DNA of 64,000 bases from Devosia rhodophyticola (GCF_028816475.1 NZ_CP118247.1:806001-870000); one strand, 5' to 3'. Shown: positions 1 through 10,739, counted from the first letter of the stretch. Made by a program: numbers and translations. The notes: a model not told the origin generated them from the sequence alone.

Positions 1-1049
1 CCGCGCGGATCGGGGAGATGGCCGAGCGGCATGGCAAATGCCGGACGCTATCGGTTGAGGCGACGCCGCAGATCGGGGTTGCTGATTTTGCCGGATTTAT
101 CGGTTCGTCGAGCGCCATGCAGTTTGTCTATGAGCAGATCGAGCGCATTGCGGCGTCGGCCGCGCCGGTGTTTATCACTGGGGAGAGCGGCACCGGCAAA
201 GACGTTTGCGCCGAGGCGCTGCACAACAAGGGACCAAGGGCCGGCGGCCCGATCATTGCCATCAATTGTGCGGCCATACCGCGCGATCTAATGGAGAGCG
301 AATTGTTTGGCGTGGCGCGGGGGCTTTTACCGGCGCACACGAAGATCGCAAGGGCGCGGCGGAACTGGCCGATGGTGGCACTCTATTTCTTGACGAGATC
401 GGGGAAATGGACCTGTCGCTGCAGACAAAGTTATTGCGGTTTTTGCAGACGGGCACCTTGAGCCGGGTCGGCGAAGCGGGCGTTCGGCAGGTGGATGTGC
501 GACTTGTCTGCGCCACCAATCGCAACCCGATGCAGTTAATCAGCGAGAAGAAATTCCGCGAAGACCTGTTTTATCGCCTGCATGTGCTGCCGATCCATTT
601 GCCGCCTCTACGCCAACGACCGACCGACATTCTGGTTCTGGCGCGGCACTTTCTGGGGCGTTACGGCCAGGAAGAGCGCAAGAATTTTTCCGGGTTCAGC
701 CCGGAGGCCGCCAATTGGCTGATATCGGGCGAATGGCCAGGCAATGTGCGCCAGTTGCAAAATCTGGTGCGGCGACTTGTGGTGATGTTTGATGGTGGCG
801 AAATTTCGGCCAGCATGGCCAAGGCAGCCGACATTGAGGGGCAGCATCGACCGAACTCGCCCGGGGCCAGCAATGATGCCCGAACAAAGCTGTATCCTGC
901 CGATGTGGCAGCAGGAGCAACGTATTATCGAAAATGCGGTCGCTCAGTTCGGTGGCAATATTTCGCTGGCGGCGGCGGCGCTTGAGATCAGCCCCTCAAC
1001 AATCTATCGCAAGCGTCAAAGTTGGGCTGAACTCAGCCGCGTTGCCTGA
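1..1049 (+). pseudogene. Sigma-54-dependent response regulator, 5' partial, two frame disruptions
   Basis: The AAA+ core of an NtrC-type activator that remodels RNA polymerase-sigma54 is split over two frames. The first frame (open from the window edge) carries Walker A GESGTGKD and ELFG. The second carries GAFTGA, Walker [16 protein letters not shown] and [10 protein letters not shown]. The first frame resumes for a C-terminal Fis-type helix-turn-helix ([12 protein letters not shown], then SPSTIYRKR). The first break falls in a G5 run at 319-323, where one extra G restores GAFTGA exactly. The second lies between about 840 and 890 and needs a shift in the opposite direction. Any N-terminal receiver domain is outside the window. 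The protein is full length apart from the breaks, so sequencing error is as likely as a real pseudogene. It abuts the convergent DUF427 gene. Confidence 0.85.
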
Positions 1050-1412
1050 TCAGGCATCGTCGCGCTCGAATTTTATCTTGTCGCCCCAAAAGACAAGATG
1101 ATCGCGGATCGCTTGCGCCGACGGGCCTGGATCGGGGTAGTACCAGACGGCATCCTCGGCGGTCGCGGTCAAGGTTTTCAGGGTAAAATATGCCGCGTCG
1201 CCCATATAGGGGCTGTGGCTCGTAGTATCGGATGTCTCCAGAATGTCCGGGCGTACTTCATCGCGCGGAATATAGAGCCGCACCGGCGCACCGGGCTCAT
1301 CCACTTCAAGCGCATGGATGGTACTGACGATTTCAGCATCATCGAAAATGACGCGAACGCGACCGGTCGCTGGCCTGATCTTGATGTCTTTGGGCTGACA
1401 TTTCTCGGTCAT
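1050..1412 (-). CDS. DUF427 domain protein
   Basis: A 120-residue protein of the DUF427 family, recognised from the RVIFDDAEIVSTIHALEVDE start, the LYIPRDEV segment, the TSHSPYMGDAAYFTL core and the tryptophan/tyrosine-rich VWYYPDP segment. DUF427 proteins are small soluble single-domain beta-rich proteins with no firmly established biochemical role. The length fits the family. It is transcribed toward the sigma-54 regulator remnant and its stop touches the end of that gene. No clear Shine-Dalgarno sequence was seen before the ATG, so a nearby alternative start cannot be excluded. Confidence 0.8.
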   Translation of the reverse strand: MTEKCQPKDIKIRPATGRVRVIFDDAEIVSTIHALEVDEPGAPVRLYIPRDEVRPDILETSDTTSHSPYMGDAAYFTLKTLTATAEDAVWYYPDPGPSAQAIRDHLVFWGDKIKFERDDA

Positions 1413-1513
1413 GAATTTTTGCCAGTGCTGGTTATGGGTCTTGGGGGAAGAACCATTCGCGCGGGTTTTGGTTGCCGCAAGGCATAAAATGAAAAATCTA
1501 CGTCAGTGCCGAC

Positions 1514-1543
1514 CTTGACGCTCACGAGGGCCTCGCCTATATC
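1514..1543 (+). promoter_or_regulatory. groESL promoter, RpoH-like (also fits sigma-70)
   Basis: CTTGACG at 1514-1520 and CTATATC at 1537-1543 give TTGACG-17 bp-TATATC. This also matches the alphaproteobacterial heat-shock sigma32 pattern (CTTGAC, then CYTATNT). Predicted transcription start is near 1550, just before the CIRCE operator. Confidence 0.7.
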
Positions 1544-1555
1544 CCCGTTCAGCTG

Positions 1556-1582
1556 TTAGCACTCTCATTCAACGAGTGCCAA
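1556..1582. promoter_or_regulatory. CIRCE operator (HrcA binding site)
   Basis: TTAGCACTC, nine bases, then GAGTGCCAA: 8 of 9 bases of the right arm match the canonical CIRCE GAGTGCTAA. It lies between the predicted transcription start and groES, the usual position for HrcA repression. hrcA itself is not in the window. Confidence 0.9.
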
Positions 1583-1627
1583 CAAGCGTCAGATTTGCGT
1601 TTCATACAGTTTCTCATAGGAGCAAAC

Positions 1628-1918
1628 ATGAGCTTCCGTCCCCTGCACGACCGCGTGGTCGTCCGTCGCCTTGATGGCGAAGAAAAAACCAAAGGCGGGA
1701 TCATCATCCCCGATACCGCCAAGGAAAAGCCCAGCGAAGGCGTTATCGTTTCAGTTGGCCCCGGTGCCCGTGATGACAATGGCAAGACTGTCGCCCCAGA
1801 CGTCAAGGCTGGCGACCGCGTGCTGTTCGGCAAGTGGAGCGGCACCGAAGTCAAGGTCGACGGCGAAGACCTGTTGATCATGAAAGAAAGCGACATCATG
1901 GGCGTGATCGAAGGCTAA
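1628..1918 (+). CDS. groES: Co-chaperonin GroES
   Basis: A 96-residue GroES, the heptameric lid that closes the GroEL folding chamber in the cytoplasm. It starts [14 protein letters not shown] and contains the mobile-loop region [18 protein letters not shown] and the [13 protein letters not shown]-terminus, all typical. The ATG at 1628 follows a purine-rich AGGAG; an in-frame upstream start at 1595 lacks GroES homology and lies close to the CIRCE element. groEL follows after 50 bp in the same operon. Regulation is by the RpoH-like promoter and the CIRCE operator directly upstream. Confidence 0.98.
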   Translation: MSFRPLHDRVVVRRLDGEEKTKGGIIIPDTAKEKPSEGVIVSVGPGARDDNGKTVAPDVKAGDRVLFGKWSGTEVKVDGEDLLIMKESDIMGVIEG

Positions 1919-1956
1919 GGCTTTCGCCCCACCCGACGATTTCCCTTCATTATTAA

Positions 1957-3618
<1,662 letters not shown>

Positions 3619-3675
3619 TCCAGCCCATCCAGAAGCTACGAAGTCTCGTTACTTCCCAGTCACGAACTTTGCAGG

Positions 3676-3704
3676 AGGCGCAGTGGAAACACTGCGCCTT
3701 TTTT
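3676..3704 (+). terminator. Intrinsic terminator of groESL
   Basis: A perfect 10-bp stem AGGCGCAGTG / CACTGCGCCT with a GAAA tetraloop is followed by a T run (TTTTT). It ends the groESL transcript. Confidence 0.93.
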
Positions 3705-3761
3705 GTTGTGTCGCGCCGTGGGTAGTGGCAAGCCATTGTCCCAAAGCACGAGGACAAAGCC

Positions 3762-3995
3762 ATGAAAACACCAACGCGACGCCCAACCAATGCGCTGGAT
3801 CGCGCCGAGGCAGCGTTCAAGACGGCAACCAGCGGCCCGGCCCCAGAGGCGCCAAAGGTCAACCGGGCACCCGAGGGCAAGGAACAGGTTTCCCTGCGGC
3901 TGGACCGGGCGGTTCTGGAGCATTTTCAGGATGATGGCCCCGGCTGGCAGGATCGGATCAACGCTGCCCTTAGAACCGCGGCGGGATTGGACTAG
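3762..3995 (+). CDS. BrnA-like antitoxin family protein, no partner toxin
   Basis: A 77-residue protein whose C-terminal half, from VSLRLDRAVLEHF through GWQDRINAALR, matches the BrnA antitoxin family, which has a ribbon-helix-helix-like DNA-binding fold. In the type II BrnT/BrnA systems BrnA neutralises the BrnT RNase and represses the operon. No BrnT-like reading frame lies on either side: groEL is upstream and a GNAT gene follows after 12 bp. It is therefore probably a stand-alone regulator or relic. The N-terminal 40 residues are Pro/Ala-rich and probably disordered. Translation starts at ATG 3762 after GAGG. Confidence 0.7.
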   Translation: MKTPTRRPTNALDRAEAAFKTATSGPAPEAPKVNRAPEGKEQVSLRLDRAVLEHFQDDGPGWQDRINAALRTAAGLD

Positions 3996-4007
3996 GAGTG
4001 CCGGCGC

Positions 4008-4454
4008 ATGGTCGAACGAGTTGATGATCCATCGTTTATCATTCGTGTGGCGACCCACGATGACCAAGATGCGATCACCGGAATAGATAATCTGGCGGCC
4101 AAGGATAGCGAGCGCATCGCGAATATCGGCAGGTGGATCTCGGATGGCTCATGCCATCTGATCGCGTGCGACGACACTGTGGCCGCCTATGGCGTTCTTA
4201 CCGACCATTTTTTCGACAATGGTTTTATCGAGATGCTGATGGTAGCCGAACGTTTTCGGCGGCGTGGGTTTGGTCTGGCACTCGTTGAACATTTCAAGAC
4301 CATGTGCATTGGGCCCAAACTGTTCAGCTCAACCAATTTGTCGAACCGACCGATGCAGCAATTGCTTCTCAAAGCCGGGTTTTGTACCAGCGGCTATATA
4401 GAGAATTTGGACAAGAACGATCCGGAAATCGTGTTTTTCCGATCCGTCGCATAG
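4008..4454 (+). CDS. GNAT-family N-acetyltransferase
   Basis: A 148-residue GNAT-fold protein. FIEMLMVAERFRRRGFGLALVEHF supplies beta4 and the acetyl-CoA pyrophosphate loop (RRRGFG for the Q/RxxGxG/A motif). The NRPMQQLLLKAGF segment is the usual C-terminal motif. The family moves an acetyl group from acetyl-CoA to an amine; the substrate here cannot be inferred. It starts 12 bp after the BrnA-like gene and may be co-transcribed with it. It is convergent with the TSUP permease gene. Confidence 0.85.
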   Translation: MVERVDDPSFIIRVATHDDQDAITGIDNLAAKDSERIANIGRWISDGSCHLIACDDTVAAYGVLTDHFFDNGFIEMLMVAERFRRRGFGLALVEHFKTMCIGPKLFSSTNLSNRPMQQLLLKAGFCTSGYIENLDKNDPEIVFFRSVA

Positions 4455-4489
4455 CGAATTGTGGCGGTCGGTTTTCGACGGCGTCCTAA

Positions 4490-5239
4490 TCAGCGCCAGA
4501 ACAGCAGTTTTAGTGCCAGGATAATCGAAACGACGACGACCAGTGGGCGAATGAGGCGGGCGCCGAAACGGATGCCGGTGTGGGCACCAAGATAGCCACC
4601 CAGCAATTGACCTGCGGCCATGGCGATGGCGGCGGGCCAGACGACGTCCCCAGCGGGAATGAAAATGGTGAGCGCGGCAAGGTTCGACGTCAAATTCAAT
4701 ACTTTGGTATTGCCGGCAGCGCGGGTGAGACCGAGGCCGAACAGGGTGACAAAGCCGATGGTAAAAAACGAACCGGTGCCGGGGCCAAAAATGCCGTCGT
4801 AAAACCCGATGATGAAACCGAGGACCGGCACGAAGCGGGCAAAGCCGAGCCGGGCCGCCTTGTCGGCATCGGAAAGATTTGGCGCGAAGAGGAAATAGAG
4901 CGCAATGGCGATCAACGCGACCGGCACAGCGATGTCCAAAAGACTGGTATCGGCCTGCTTGACGACCAGAGCGCCACACAGGCTACCGGCATAAGTCAGG
5001 ACAATGGCTGGCAGCAGGGATTTGAGTTGAACAAAGCCGCGCCGCCAATAGGTAAAGGCGGCCATGCCGGTGCCAAAGACCGATTGCATCTTGTTGGTGG
5101 CAAGAGCGGCAACGGGTGGAATACCAGTGGCGAGCAAGGCAGGCAGCGCAATCATGCCGCCGCCACCGGCGATGGCATCAATAAAACCGGCCAGCATGCC
5201 GACACCGGCCAGCGCCAGCAAAATCATCGGATCCAGCAT
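4490..5239 (-). CDS. TSUP (TauE/SafE) family membrane permease
   Basis: A 249-residue integral membrane protein with about eight hydrophobic segments and the TSUP N-terminal signature GFIDAIAGGGGMIALPALLATG, followed by ATNKMQSVFGT. The family exports or imports sulfite, sulfoacetate, taurine-derived sulfonates or related organic anions; the substrate is not predictable here. The ATG at 5239 has a G-rich Shine-Dalgarno sequence (GGGGGTGCC); a GTG two codons upstream (5245) is the alternative. It is divergent from the glycosyltransferase gene, and the roughly 85 bp between their starts must hold both promoters. Confidence 0.85.
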   Translation of the reverse strand: MLDPMILLALAGVGMLAGFIDAIAGGGGMIALPALLATGIPPVAALATNKMQSVFGTGMAAFTYWRRGFVQLKSLLPAIVLTYAGSLCGALVVKQADTSLLDIAVPVALIAIALYFLFAPNLSDADKAARLGFARFVPVLGFIIGFYDGIFGPGTGSFFTIGFVTLFGLGLTRAAGNTKVLNLTSNLAALTIFIPAGDVVWPAAIAMAAGQLLGGYLGAHTGIRFGARLIRPLVVVVSIILALKLLFWR

Positions 5240-5325
5240 TGGCACCCCCGGCCCACAAGACCTCGGGGCGGTCCGTTACCCTTTTCCAACTCTTTCTGAT
5301 TATACCTGTGTCCAATGCGCTGCAA

Positions 5326-6297
5326 ATGGATGGCACTGTGACTGCACAACTTAAGAGCGGCAATCGCGTCGCCGTTATCATTCCCTGCTATAATGAAGCA
5401 CTGGTGATCGGCGAGGTGGTGGATAGTTTCCAGCACGCCCTTCCGGGCGCGCGGATCTATATTTTTGACAATAATTCGACTGATGGAACCGCGGACAAGG
5501 CACGCGCGGCAGGCGCGGCGGTCCACCACGTCAACCACCGCGGCAAGGGCAATGTCGTGCGGCGGATGTTTGCCGACGTTGAAGCCGATATCTATGTGAT
5601 GGCCGACGGCGACCATACCTACGACGCCGCACGGAGCGGGGAAATGGTGGATTTGCTCCTTTCGCGCGGGCTCGACATGGTGGTGGGCACCCGTGTGCCG
5701 GTGGGCGATGGGGCCGAATATCGGCCGGGTCATGCTTTTGGCAATCGGCTTTTGACCGGCATGGTTCGGCACGTGTTCGGCAACGGTTTTACCGATATGC
5801 TCTCGGGATATCGGATAATGTCGCGACGCTTCGTCAAATCGTTCCCGGCGCTTTCCAAGGGATTTGAGATTGAAACAGAGTTGACCATCCATGCGCTCGA
5901 ACTGCGGGCGCCCTGTGCGGAGGTAGCAACCGACTATCGTTCGCGGGTCGAGGGATCCGAAAGCAAACTGGGAACGGTGCGCGACGGGCTATCAATCCTT
6001 AAATCGATTGTACGACTTTACGTGCGCGAGCGACCACGTCAACTTTACCTTGCGTTTTCGTTGGGGGCGGCTATTGCTGCGCTGCTGATGGCCGCACCGG
6101 TATTTGTCGAATATTGGCAGACCGGACTAGTGCCGCGCCTGCCGACAGCGATATTTGCCGGGTTGACGATGATGGCCGCGCTGGTGTCTGGCGCCGTGGC
6201 GGTCATTCTGGATAGTGTGGTGACTGGCCGGGCCGAAGCCAAGCGTCTGAGTTATCTGGCGATACCGATTAGCAGTCCTGAACTGAAGGATAAATAG
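5326..6297 (+). CDS. Family 2 glycosyltransferase with C-terminal membrane anchor
   Basis: A 323-residue polyprenyl-phosphate sugar transferase of the DPM1/GtrB kind. VAVIIPCYNEALVIGEV starts the GT-A fold, FDNNSTDGT is the nucleotide-sugar binding part, and MADGDHTYD contains the metal-binding DxD. GFEIETELTIHALE and the two C-terminal hydrophobic helices match membrane-bound DPM1/GtrB proteins. The likely reaction is transfer of a hexose from UDP- or GDP-sugar to polyprenyl phosphate. The frame is open upstream to 5239, but that would overlap the TSUP gene; ATG 5326 is chosen because the conserved domain begins 16 residues later. gtrA follows after one base, a classical pairing. Confidence 0.88.
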   Translation: MDGTVTAQLKSGNRVAVIIPCYNEALVIGEVVDSFQHALPGARIYIFDNNSTDGTADKARAAGAAVHHVNHRGKGNVVRRMFADVEADIYVMADGDHTYDAARSGEMVDLLLSRGLDMVVGTRVPVGDGAEYRPGHAFGNRLLTGMVRHVFGNGFTDMLSGYRIMSRRFVKSFPALSKGFEIETELTIHALELRAPCAEVATDYRSRVEGSESKLGTVRDGLSILKSIVRLYVRERPRQLYLAFSLGAAIAALLMAAPVFVEYWQTGLVPRLPTAIFAGLTMMAALVSGAVAVILDSVVTGRAEAKRLSYLAIPISSPELKDK

Positions 6298-6298
6298 T

Positions 6299-6688
6299 TT
6301 GAAACGCATCCTGCCCTTTGGAATTGCTGGAATCGCTGGCTTCTTCATGGATGCCTCGGTGCTGATGGCTATTGTGGATGCTATCGGGCCATTTTGGGCG
6401 CGGGTTGTTTCCTTTGCCTTCGCGGTTTTAACGACGTGGCTGATCAACCGCAATTTTGCCTTTGCCGATTGCGCGGCAGAAGCGGATGGTATGGGGCGAG
6501 AATTTACGCGCTATTTTGCTGCCATGATCCCCGGCAGTCTGGTCAATTGGCTGGTCTATGGGGCGATGATGCTGCAACTGCCCAGCAACGGCGGCTTTCC
6601 ATTGCTGGCGGTCGCCATGGGCAGCGTTGCGGGCATGGCCACCAATCTGGCGATGGCACAACGATTTGCGTTCACGGCGCGCCGTTAG
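6299..6688 (+). CDS. GtrA-like flippase family membrane protein
   Basis: A 129-residue protein with four predicted membrane helices and the GtrA family marks FGIAGIAGFFMDASVLM near the start and FALTTWLINRNFAF-like residues (VLTTWLINRNFAFA) at about 50. GtrA proteins are proposed to flip polyprenyl-linked sugars made by their partner GT2 enzyme. The start is TTG at 6299, one base after the GT2 stop, with GAAGGA about 8 bp upstream, so translation is probably coupled. Its stop overlaps the end of the convergent hisG by three bases. Confidence 0.85.
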   Translation: MKRILPFGIAGIAGFFMDASVLMAIVDAIGPFWARVVSFAFAVLTTWLINRNFAFADCAAEADGMGREFTRYFAAMIPGSLVNWLVYGAMMLQLPSNGGFPLLAVAMGSVAGMATNLAMAQRFAFTARR

Positions 6689-7392
6689 AGAGCGATGCTG
6701 GCGTTGAGTTGATGCAGCAAAGCCTCAAGTCGGCGTCGACGTTCTGGCGTCCAATTGGCGGTGCGCGAAACGATCAGATTGGCCTGGCTTTTCAGCATCA
6801 CACCATCTTCAAGCACGCGCAGGGCGTTGGCGGTCAGGGTTGAGCCGGTCGAAGTGATGTCGACGATAATATCGGCAACGCCGGAGGCAGGCGCTGCTTC
6901 GGTGGCACCAAGGCTTTCGACAATGCGATATTCTGCGATCCCCGCACGGGCGAAATGCTGGCGGGTAATGGTGATGTATTTGGTGGCGACGCGCAGCCAG
7001 CGGCCATGGCGAGAGCGGAAATCGGACGCAACATCGGCCAGATCATGCATGTGGGTAACGTCGATCCATGGCGCGGGGACGGCTACCACTACGTCAGCAT
7101 TGCCAAAACCCAATGGTTTGGCGAAGGCGACCGATTGCGGTCCGGTTTCGGCGGTCTCGTGGATCAGGTCTGTGCCGGTGACGCCCAGATCGATATTGCC
7201 GCGAATAAGTTCGCGGGCGATTTCGCCAGCGGGAAAGAACCGCACGGTGACGTTGGGGTGGCCTTCGAGCGCACCAAGATAGGAGCGCGGGCCGCCGGGG
7301 CGGGTAATGGTCAGGCCGTTTTGGGCGAACCAATCGCGGGTCAATTCTTCAAGGCGGCCTTTTGAGGGAACGGCCAGGGTCAATTCGCTCAT
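6685..7392 (-). CDS. hisG: ATP phosphoribosyltransferase, short-form catalytic subunit HisG
   Basis: First enzyme of histidine biosynthesis: joins ATP and PRPP to N1-(5-phosphoribosyl)-ATP. The protein is 235 residues, the short HisG_S form without the C-terminal allosteric domain, and so depends on HisZ. Marks are LAVPSKGRLEE at the start, the GVTGTDLIHE motif and the PRPP-binding ADIIVDITSTGSTL. The ATG at 7392 overlaps the hisZ stop (ATGA), fixing the start; the open frame upstream to 7434 lies in hisZ. It is third in the hisS-hisZ-hisG operon. Confidence 0.97.
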   Translation of the reverse strand: MSELTLAVPSKGRLEELTRDWFAQNGLTITRPGGPRSYLGALEGHPNVTVRFFPAGEIARELIRGNIDLGVTGTDLIHETAETGPQSVAFAKPLGFGNADVVVAVPAPWIDVTHMHDLADVASDFRSRHGRWLRVATKYITITRQHFARAGIAEYRIVESLGATEAAPASGVADIIVDITSTGSTLTANALRVLEDGVMLKSQANLIVSRTANWTPERRRRLEALLHQLNASIAL

Positions 7393-8459
7393 CGAACACA
7401 CTCCGCTTCGAGGCGATCCACCCAGACAGCGCAACCCGAGGCGGCGATAGGGGCGGCGGCGCCAAGGCGTTCGAGCAGGCGGTCATATTGGCCGCCCGAA
7501 ACAAGGGCCTGTCCGTCCTGCCCGACCACTTCGAAAACGACGCCCGTATAATAATCGAGCCGGGGCGAAAAGCTGCCGTCAAAGCTGACATCGGCGACAG
7601 TACCCAACTCATCGAGGTGACGGCGCAGGGCGCGCAGGGGCGCTGCCAGATCGAGCCCATGGCGCAACGCCAATTGCTCGATACGGGTCAAAGCCTGCAG
7701 GGCGGGGCCGCTGATGGCAAGATAGTCACGCAACAACGCCAGCGTCGCGGCGGGGACAAGTTCGGCATCAAGGGCCTGCTGTTCGAGATAGCGGGAGGCG
7801 ATTTCGTCGGGGGTGCGTCCCTCCGAAAGGCTGAGACCGGCATCGACCATCTGCTCGGTGATTTCGGTCAATAGCGCTTCGCGGGCAGGTTGGGGACTGC
7901 GTTCGAGCGTGGGCGCGACGGCAAGACGGGTCAACAGGCGCTCGAGCGCCTCGGTGTGACCAAAGCGCTGGCGAATGCGCGGGCGCCATGGGTCGGGCAT
8001 ATCGAGTTGGGCCAGAAGCGTTTCGAACAGGCCAACGCCACCGAGCCGAATGGCGGGGGCAGAAACGGCATAAAGATCCAACGCCGCACGGGCAAAGGTC
8101 AGCACCTGATGCAAGGCAATATCGCCATCGGGCTGGGCCAGCAATTCAAGCCCGGCCTGTTCAAATTCGGCAGGACCATCCTGACGCTGGCGGAAAATCG
8201 GGCCGAAATAGGAGAAGGCGGCGGGCTGGCCGACGCCGTTGGCAATGTAGTCGGTCACGATGGGCAGGGTATATTCGGGACGCAGGCAATATTCCTGGCC
8301 GGTGGTTGCGGTGGTCAGCATCAGGCGACGGCCAAATTCCTCACCCGCGAGGTCAAAATAGGGATCGGCAGGCAAGAGCAGCGGCGGGTTGGCGCGCGTG
8401 GCGGACTGCGCCTCAACCAAAGCTTCGAGTTGGGCGCGGCGCGCGGCGGGGCTGCTCAT
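7389..8459 (-). CDS. hisZ: ATP phosphoribosyltransferase regulatory subunit HisZ
   Basis: A 356-residue class II synthetase-like protein, a HisRS paralogue that has lost aminoacylation and serves as the regulatory subunit of short HisG. Visible marks are the motif 2 analogue [28 protein letters not shown] region and the [11 protein letters not shown] segment. The ATG at 8459 overlaps the hisS stop (ATGA) and matches the start of homology; the open frame further upstream lies inside hisS. Both junctions in this operon have 4-bp overlaps, so the three proteins are likely produced in linked amounts. Confidence 0.95.
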   Translation of the reverse strand: MSSPAARRAQLEALVEAQSATRANPPLLLPADPYFDLAGEEFGRRLMLTTATTGQEYCLRPEYTLPIVTDYIANGVGQPAAFSYFGPIFRQRQDGPAEFEQAGLELLAQPDGDIALHQVLTFARAALDLYAVSAPAIRLGGVGLFETLLAQLDMPDPWRPRIRQRFGHTEALERLLTRLAVAPTLERSPQPAREALLTEITEQMVDAGLSLSEGRTPDEIASRYLEQQALDAELVPAATLALLRDYLAISGPALQALTRIEQLALRHGLDLAAPLRALRRHLDELGTVADVSFDGSFSPRLDYYTGVVFEVVGQDGQALVSGGQYDRLLERLGAAAPIAASGCAVWVDRLEAECVR

Positions 8460-9997
8460 TGATAGGCAGCCAGAAGTTCTTTGATTTTGGCGACGATTTC
8501 GGCGCGGCCACATTCGAACTGGCCGGGGCGCGTGGCCTTCCATTCGGCATTATCGGAAATGGCGGCGGCAGCTTGCTTACCGGCGATCAGATCCTTGATC
8601 TGGACGATATTTTGCTCGCGCTCCTGGGTGCCCTCGATGATGACGGCAGGTGAGTTGCGTTTGTCGGCATAGGCGATCTGCTTGCCGAAATTTTTTGAAT
8701 TGCCGAGGAACATTTCAGCGCGAATGCCAGCGGCGCGCAGTTCTGAGACCATTTTCTGGTAACCCGGAATTTGGTCCTTATCCATGACCAGAACGACAAC
8801 CGGGCCAAGCGGTTCGGTGGCGGGCACATTGCCGGTGAGTTTTAAGGCGTTGAACAGGCGCGAAACGCCGATGGAAAAACCAGTAGCGGGGACAGGCTCG
8901 CGGCGGAAGCGCGACACCAGACCATCATAGCGACCGCCACCACCGACCGAGCCGAAGACAACCTGCTGGCCTTTTTCGTTGGTGACGGGGAAGGTCAGTT
9001 CGATTTCGAAGACCGGGCCGGTGTAATATTCAAGGCCACGGACGACAGAGGGGTCGATCTTGATGCGGTCGGGGCCATAGCCAGCGGCGTCGAAAAGGGC
9101 TTGCATAGCGGCGAGTTCGGCAATACCCCCCGCGGCCAGAGCGCCCTGCCCAAAATTTTCTTGCATGGCCTCGAAGAACGTCAGTTCGCCATCAAGTCCC
9201 ACAGGGGCCGACTGAGCGGATTTGCCGTCAGGCCCAGCGGTGAAATCGAACCAGCGACCAAATTCGATAAGCCGCCCGAGTTCACTGATCTGTTGTTCGC
9301 CAAGCTCGGCACCCTTGGTGAAATCGCCGCTACTGTCTTTGCGACCGGCACCAAGGAGGAGTTTCACGCCTTCGGGGCCGAACTTGTCCAGCTTGTCGAT
9401 GGCACGCAGCACCGTCAGCTTTTGCTCGTCAGAGGTCACGCCTGCGGCGTCCAGCACACCGTCCAACACTTTGCGGTTGTTCACCCGCACCACATATTTG
9501 CCTTCAAGGCCCAGCGCGTCCATGACGTCGGCCATCATCATGCACATTTCGGCGTCGGCTTCGGGGCCGGCGGCACCGACGGTGTCGGCGTCAAATTGCA
9601 TGAACTGGCGGAAGCGGCCGGGGCCAGGGCGTTCGTTGCGGAAGACGTAGCCTTGCCGATAAGAGCGATAAGGCTTTGGCAGGGTTTCAAAATTTTCGGC
9701 GAAGTGACGGGCGAGCGGCGCTGTCAGATCATAGCGCAGGCTCATCCATTGTTCATCATCGTCCTGAAGGGAAAACACCCCAGCGTTGGGGCGGTCGGTA
9801 TCGGGCAGGAATTTGCCCAGCGTTTCGGTATATTCGAACAGCGGGGTTTCGACCGGATCAAAACCATAGCGCTCATAAACCTGCTTGATCTTGTCGATCA
9901 TTGTGCCGACCGCGGCGATTTCGCCGGGGGTGCGATCTTCAAAGCCGCGCGGCAGGCGGGGGGCGATAAGCTTGGGCTTTTGGGGCTTGTTGGTCAT
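8456..9997 (-). CDS. hisS: Histidyl-tRNA synthetase
   Basis: A 513-residue class II aminoacyl-tRNA synthetase that charges tRNA-His. Visible are [12 protein letters not shown] (motif 1 region), [21 protein letters not shown] (motif 2), the histidine-binding [11 protein letters not shown], and [10 protein letters not shown] with the motif 3 region and C-terminal anticodon-binding domain ([10 protein letters not shown]). [13 protein letters not shown] and the long insertions mark the divergent alphaproteobacterial form that recognises tRNA-His lacking G-1 (established for this class). The ATG at 9997 (MTNKPQKPK) is preferred to 10033. It is first in the hisSZG operon, and its cognate tRNA gene is at 18108-18184. 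Confidence 0.96.
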   Translation of the reverse strand: MTNKPQKPKLIAPRLPRGFEDRTPGEIAAVGTMIDKIKQVYERYGFDPVETPLFEYTETLGKFLPDTDRPNAGVFSLQDDDEQWMSLRYDLTAPLARHFAENFETLPKPYRSYRQGYVFRNERPGPGRFRQFMQFDADTVGAAGPEADAEMCMMMADVMDALGLEGKYVVRVNNRKVLDGVLDAAGVTSDEQKLTVLRAIDKLDKFGPEGVKLLLGAGRKDSSGDFTKGAELGEQQISELGRLIEFGRWFDFTAGPDGKSAQSAPVGLDGELTFFEAMQENFGQGALAAGGIAELAAMQALFDAAGYGPDRIKIDPSVVRGLEYYTGPVFEIELTFPVTNEKGQQVVFGSVGGGGRYDGLVSRFRREPVPATGFSIGVSRLFNALKLTGNVPATEPLGPVVVLVMDKDQIPGYQKMVSELRAAGIRAEMFLGNSKNFGKQIAYADKRNSPAVIIEGTQEREQNIVQIKDLIAGKQAAAAISDNAEWKATRPGQFECGRAEIVAKIKELLAAYQ

Positions 9998-10096
9998 GCA
10001 GATAAATCCAAGCGGAATGAGGTCGAATGGCAATCGTTGCGGCGTTCCTAGCGGATCGCTGACGGAGTGACAACCACGGCACGGTGGTGGCGCGGC

Positions 10097-10127
10097 AAAA
10101 GCTCCCCCGCCCCTGGCTGGGGCGGGG
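10097..10127 (-). terminator. Intrinsic terminator upstream of hisS
   Basis: A perfect 9-bp GC stem (CCCCGCCCC / GGGGCGGGG on the plus strand, 10105-10127, loop TGGCT) is followed on the minus strand by AGCTTTT. It probably ends the transcript of the 82-residue protein gene and insulates hisS. Confidence 0.7.
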
Positions 10128-10153
10128 ATCAGAATGCGTGATGGATTGAACCC

Positions 10154-10402
10154 TCAGGTATAGCGGTCAAAATCCACGGTCGCGAAACCCACTTCGGTCC
10201 AGTGCCGATTCACGTTGGGTGGCGGCAGGCCGAGATCCTCACGCAAATGCTGTGGCAGGTCCGGCGGTAGGCGCGGACGCCGCCACCAAGCGCGCAATGC
10301 TGCGGCCAGAACCGGCAGCAGGCCAAGTCGCATGACTTCGTCGGCGATCAGGTTTTGCGGGCGCAGCGGCGTGCTCGCCTGCGTAAGCGTATCATAGCTC
10401 AT
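10154..10402 (-). CDS. Small arginine-rich protein, DUF1127-like C-terminus
   Basis: An 82-residue protein of unknown function. The middle (LGLLPVLAAALRAWWRRPRLP) is an amphipathic/hydrophobic segment, and LPPDLPQHLREDLGLPP resembles the L-x-D-h-L-x-D-I/L-G motif of DUF1127 proteins, small arginine-rich proteins that in some alphaproteobacteria bind RNA or affect phosphate and carbon metabolism. The resemblance is weak. The start at 10402 (MSYDTLTQ) is preferred to the upstream 10423. It is preceded by a structured untranslated stretch and followed by a strong terminator, so it is probably monocistronic. Confidence 0.55.
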   Translation of the reverse strand: MSYDTLTQASTPLRPQNLIADEVMRLGLLPVLAAALRAWWRRPRLPPDLPQHLREDLGLPPPNVNRHWTEVGFATVDFDRYT

Positions 10403-10739
10403 AGGTGTTCCGGGCGCGCGCAAACGCGGCCGGCCTCTTGTTTTTGATGACGATGAGCCGGTTTCAGGGACGCATTTGTCCCTTGAGGTGGCACATCAGT
10501 TCAGGTTGGTGAAAATGTCCGTGGCTGGTCTGCAGCCAGTAAAATGCCGGGCAGAAGCGTTAGCTTCGGTGCGCGGTAAGCATTTTGAACCCGAGATGGT
10601 TGGCGTTGATGCATTCAGTCATTGAGCGCCTCCCAGGCTAGTGTGGACGACGCGAACTATAGCTCACGCTTTAGTGTTCGCCAAGCATGGATGCGGCGGG
10701 TTGACGCAGGCACGGTATTTTGTTGCGCAAAAGCCACAG
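10403..10739 (-). other. 337-bp intergenic region with hairpins and a possible leader ORF
   Basis: No conserved gene was recognised. On the minus strand GGGAGG lies 6 bp before ATG 10622, opening a 20-codon frame to 10560 (MTECINANHLGFKML and five more residues). It is followed by three hairpins: GAAGC/GCTTC at 10554-10567, TGGCTG/CAGCCA at 10522-10538 and a GGGAC/GTCCC stem near 10467-10482. This could be a structured 5' leader of the DUF1127-like gene or a small RNA. Confidence 0.35.

Noticed and set aside
9101..10051. Plus-strand frame of 316 codons opposite hisS
   Set aside because: Antisense to conserved HisRS; no recognised domain.
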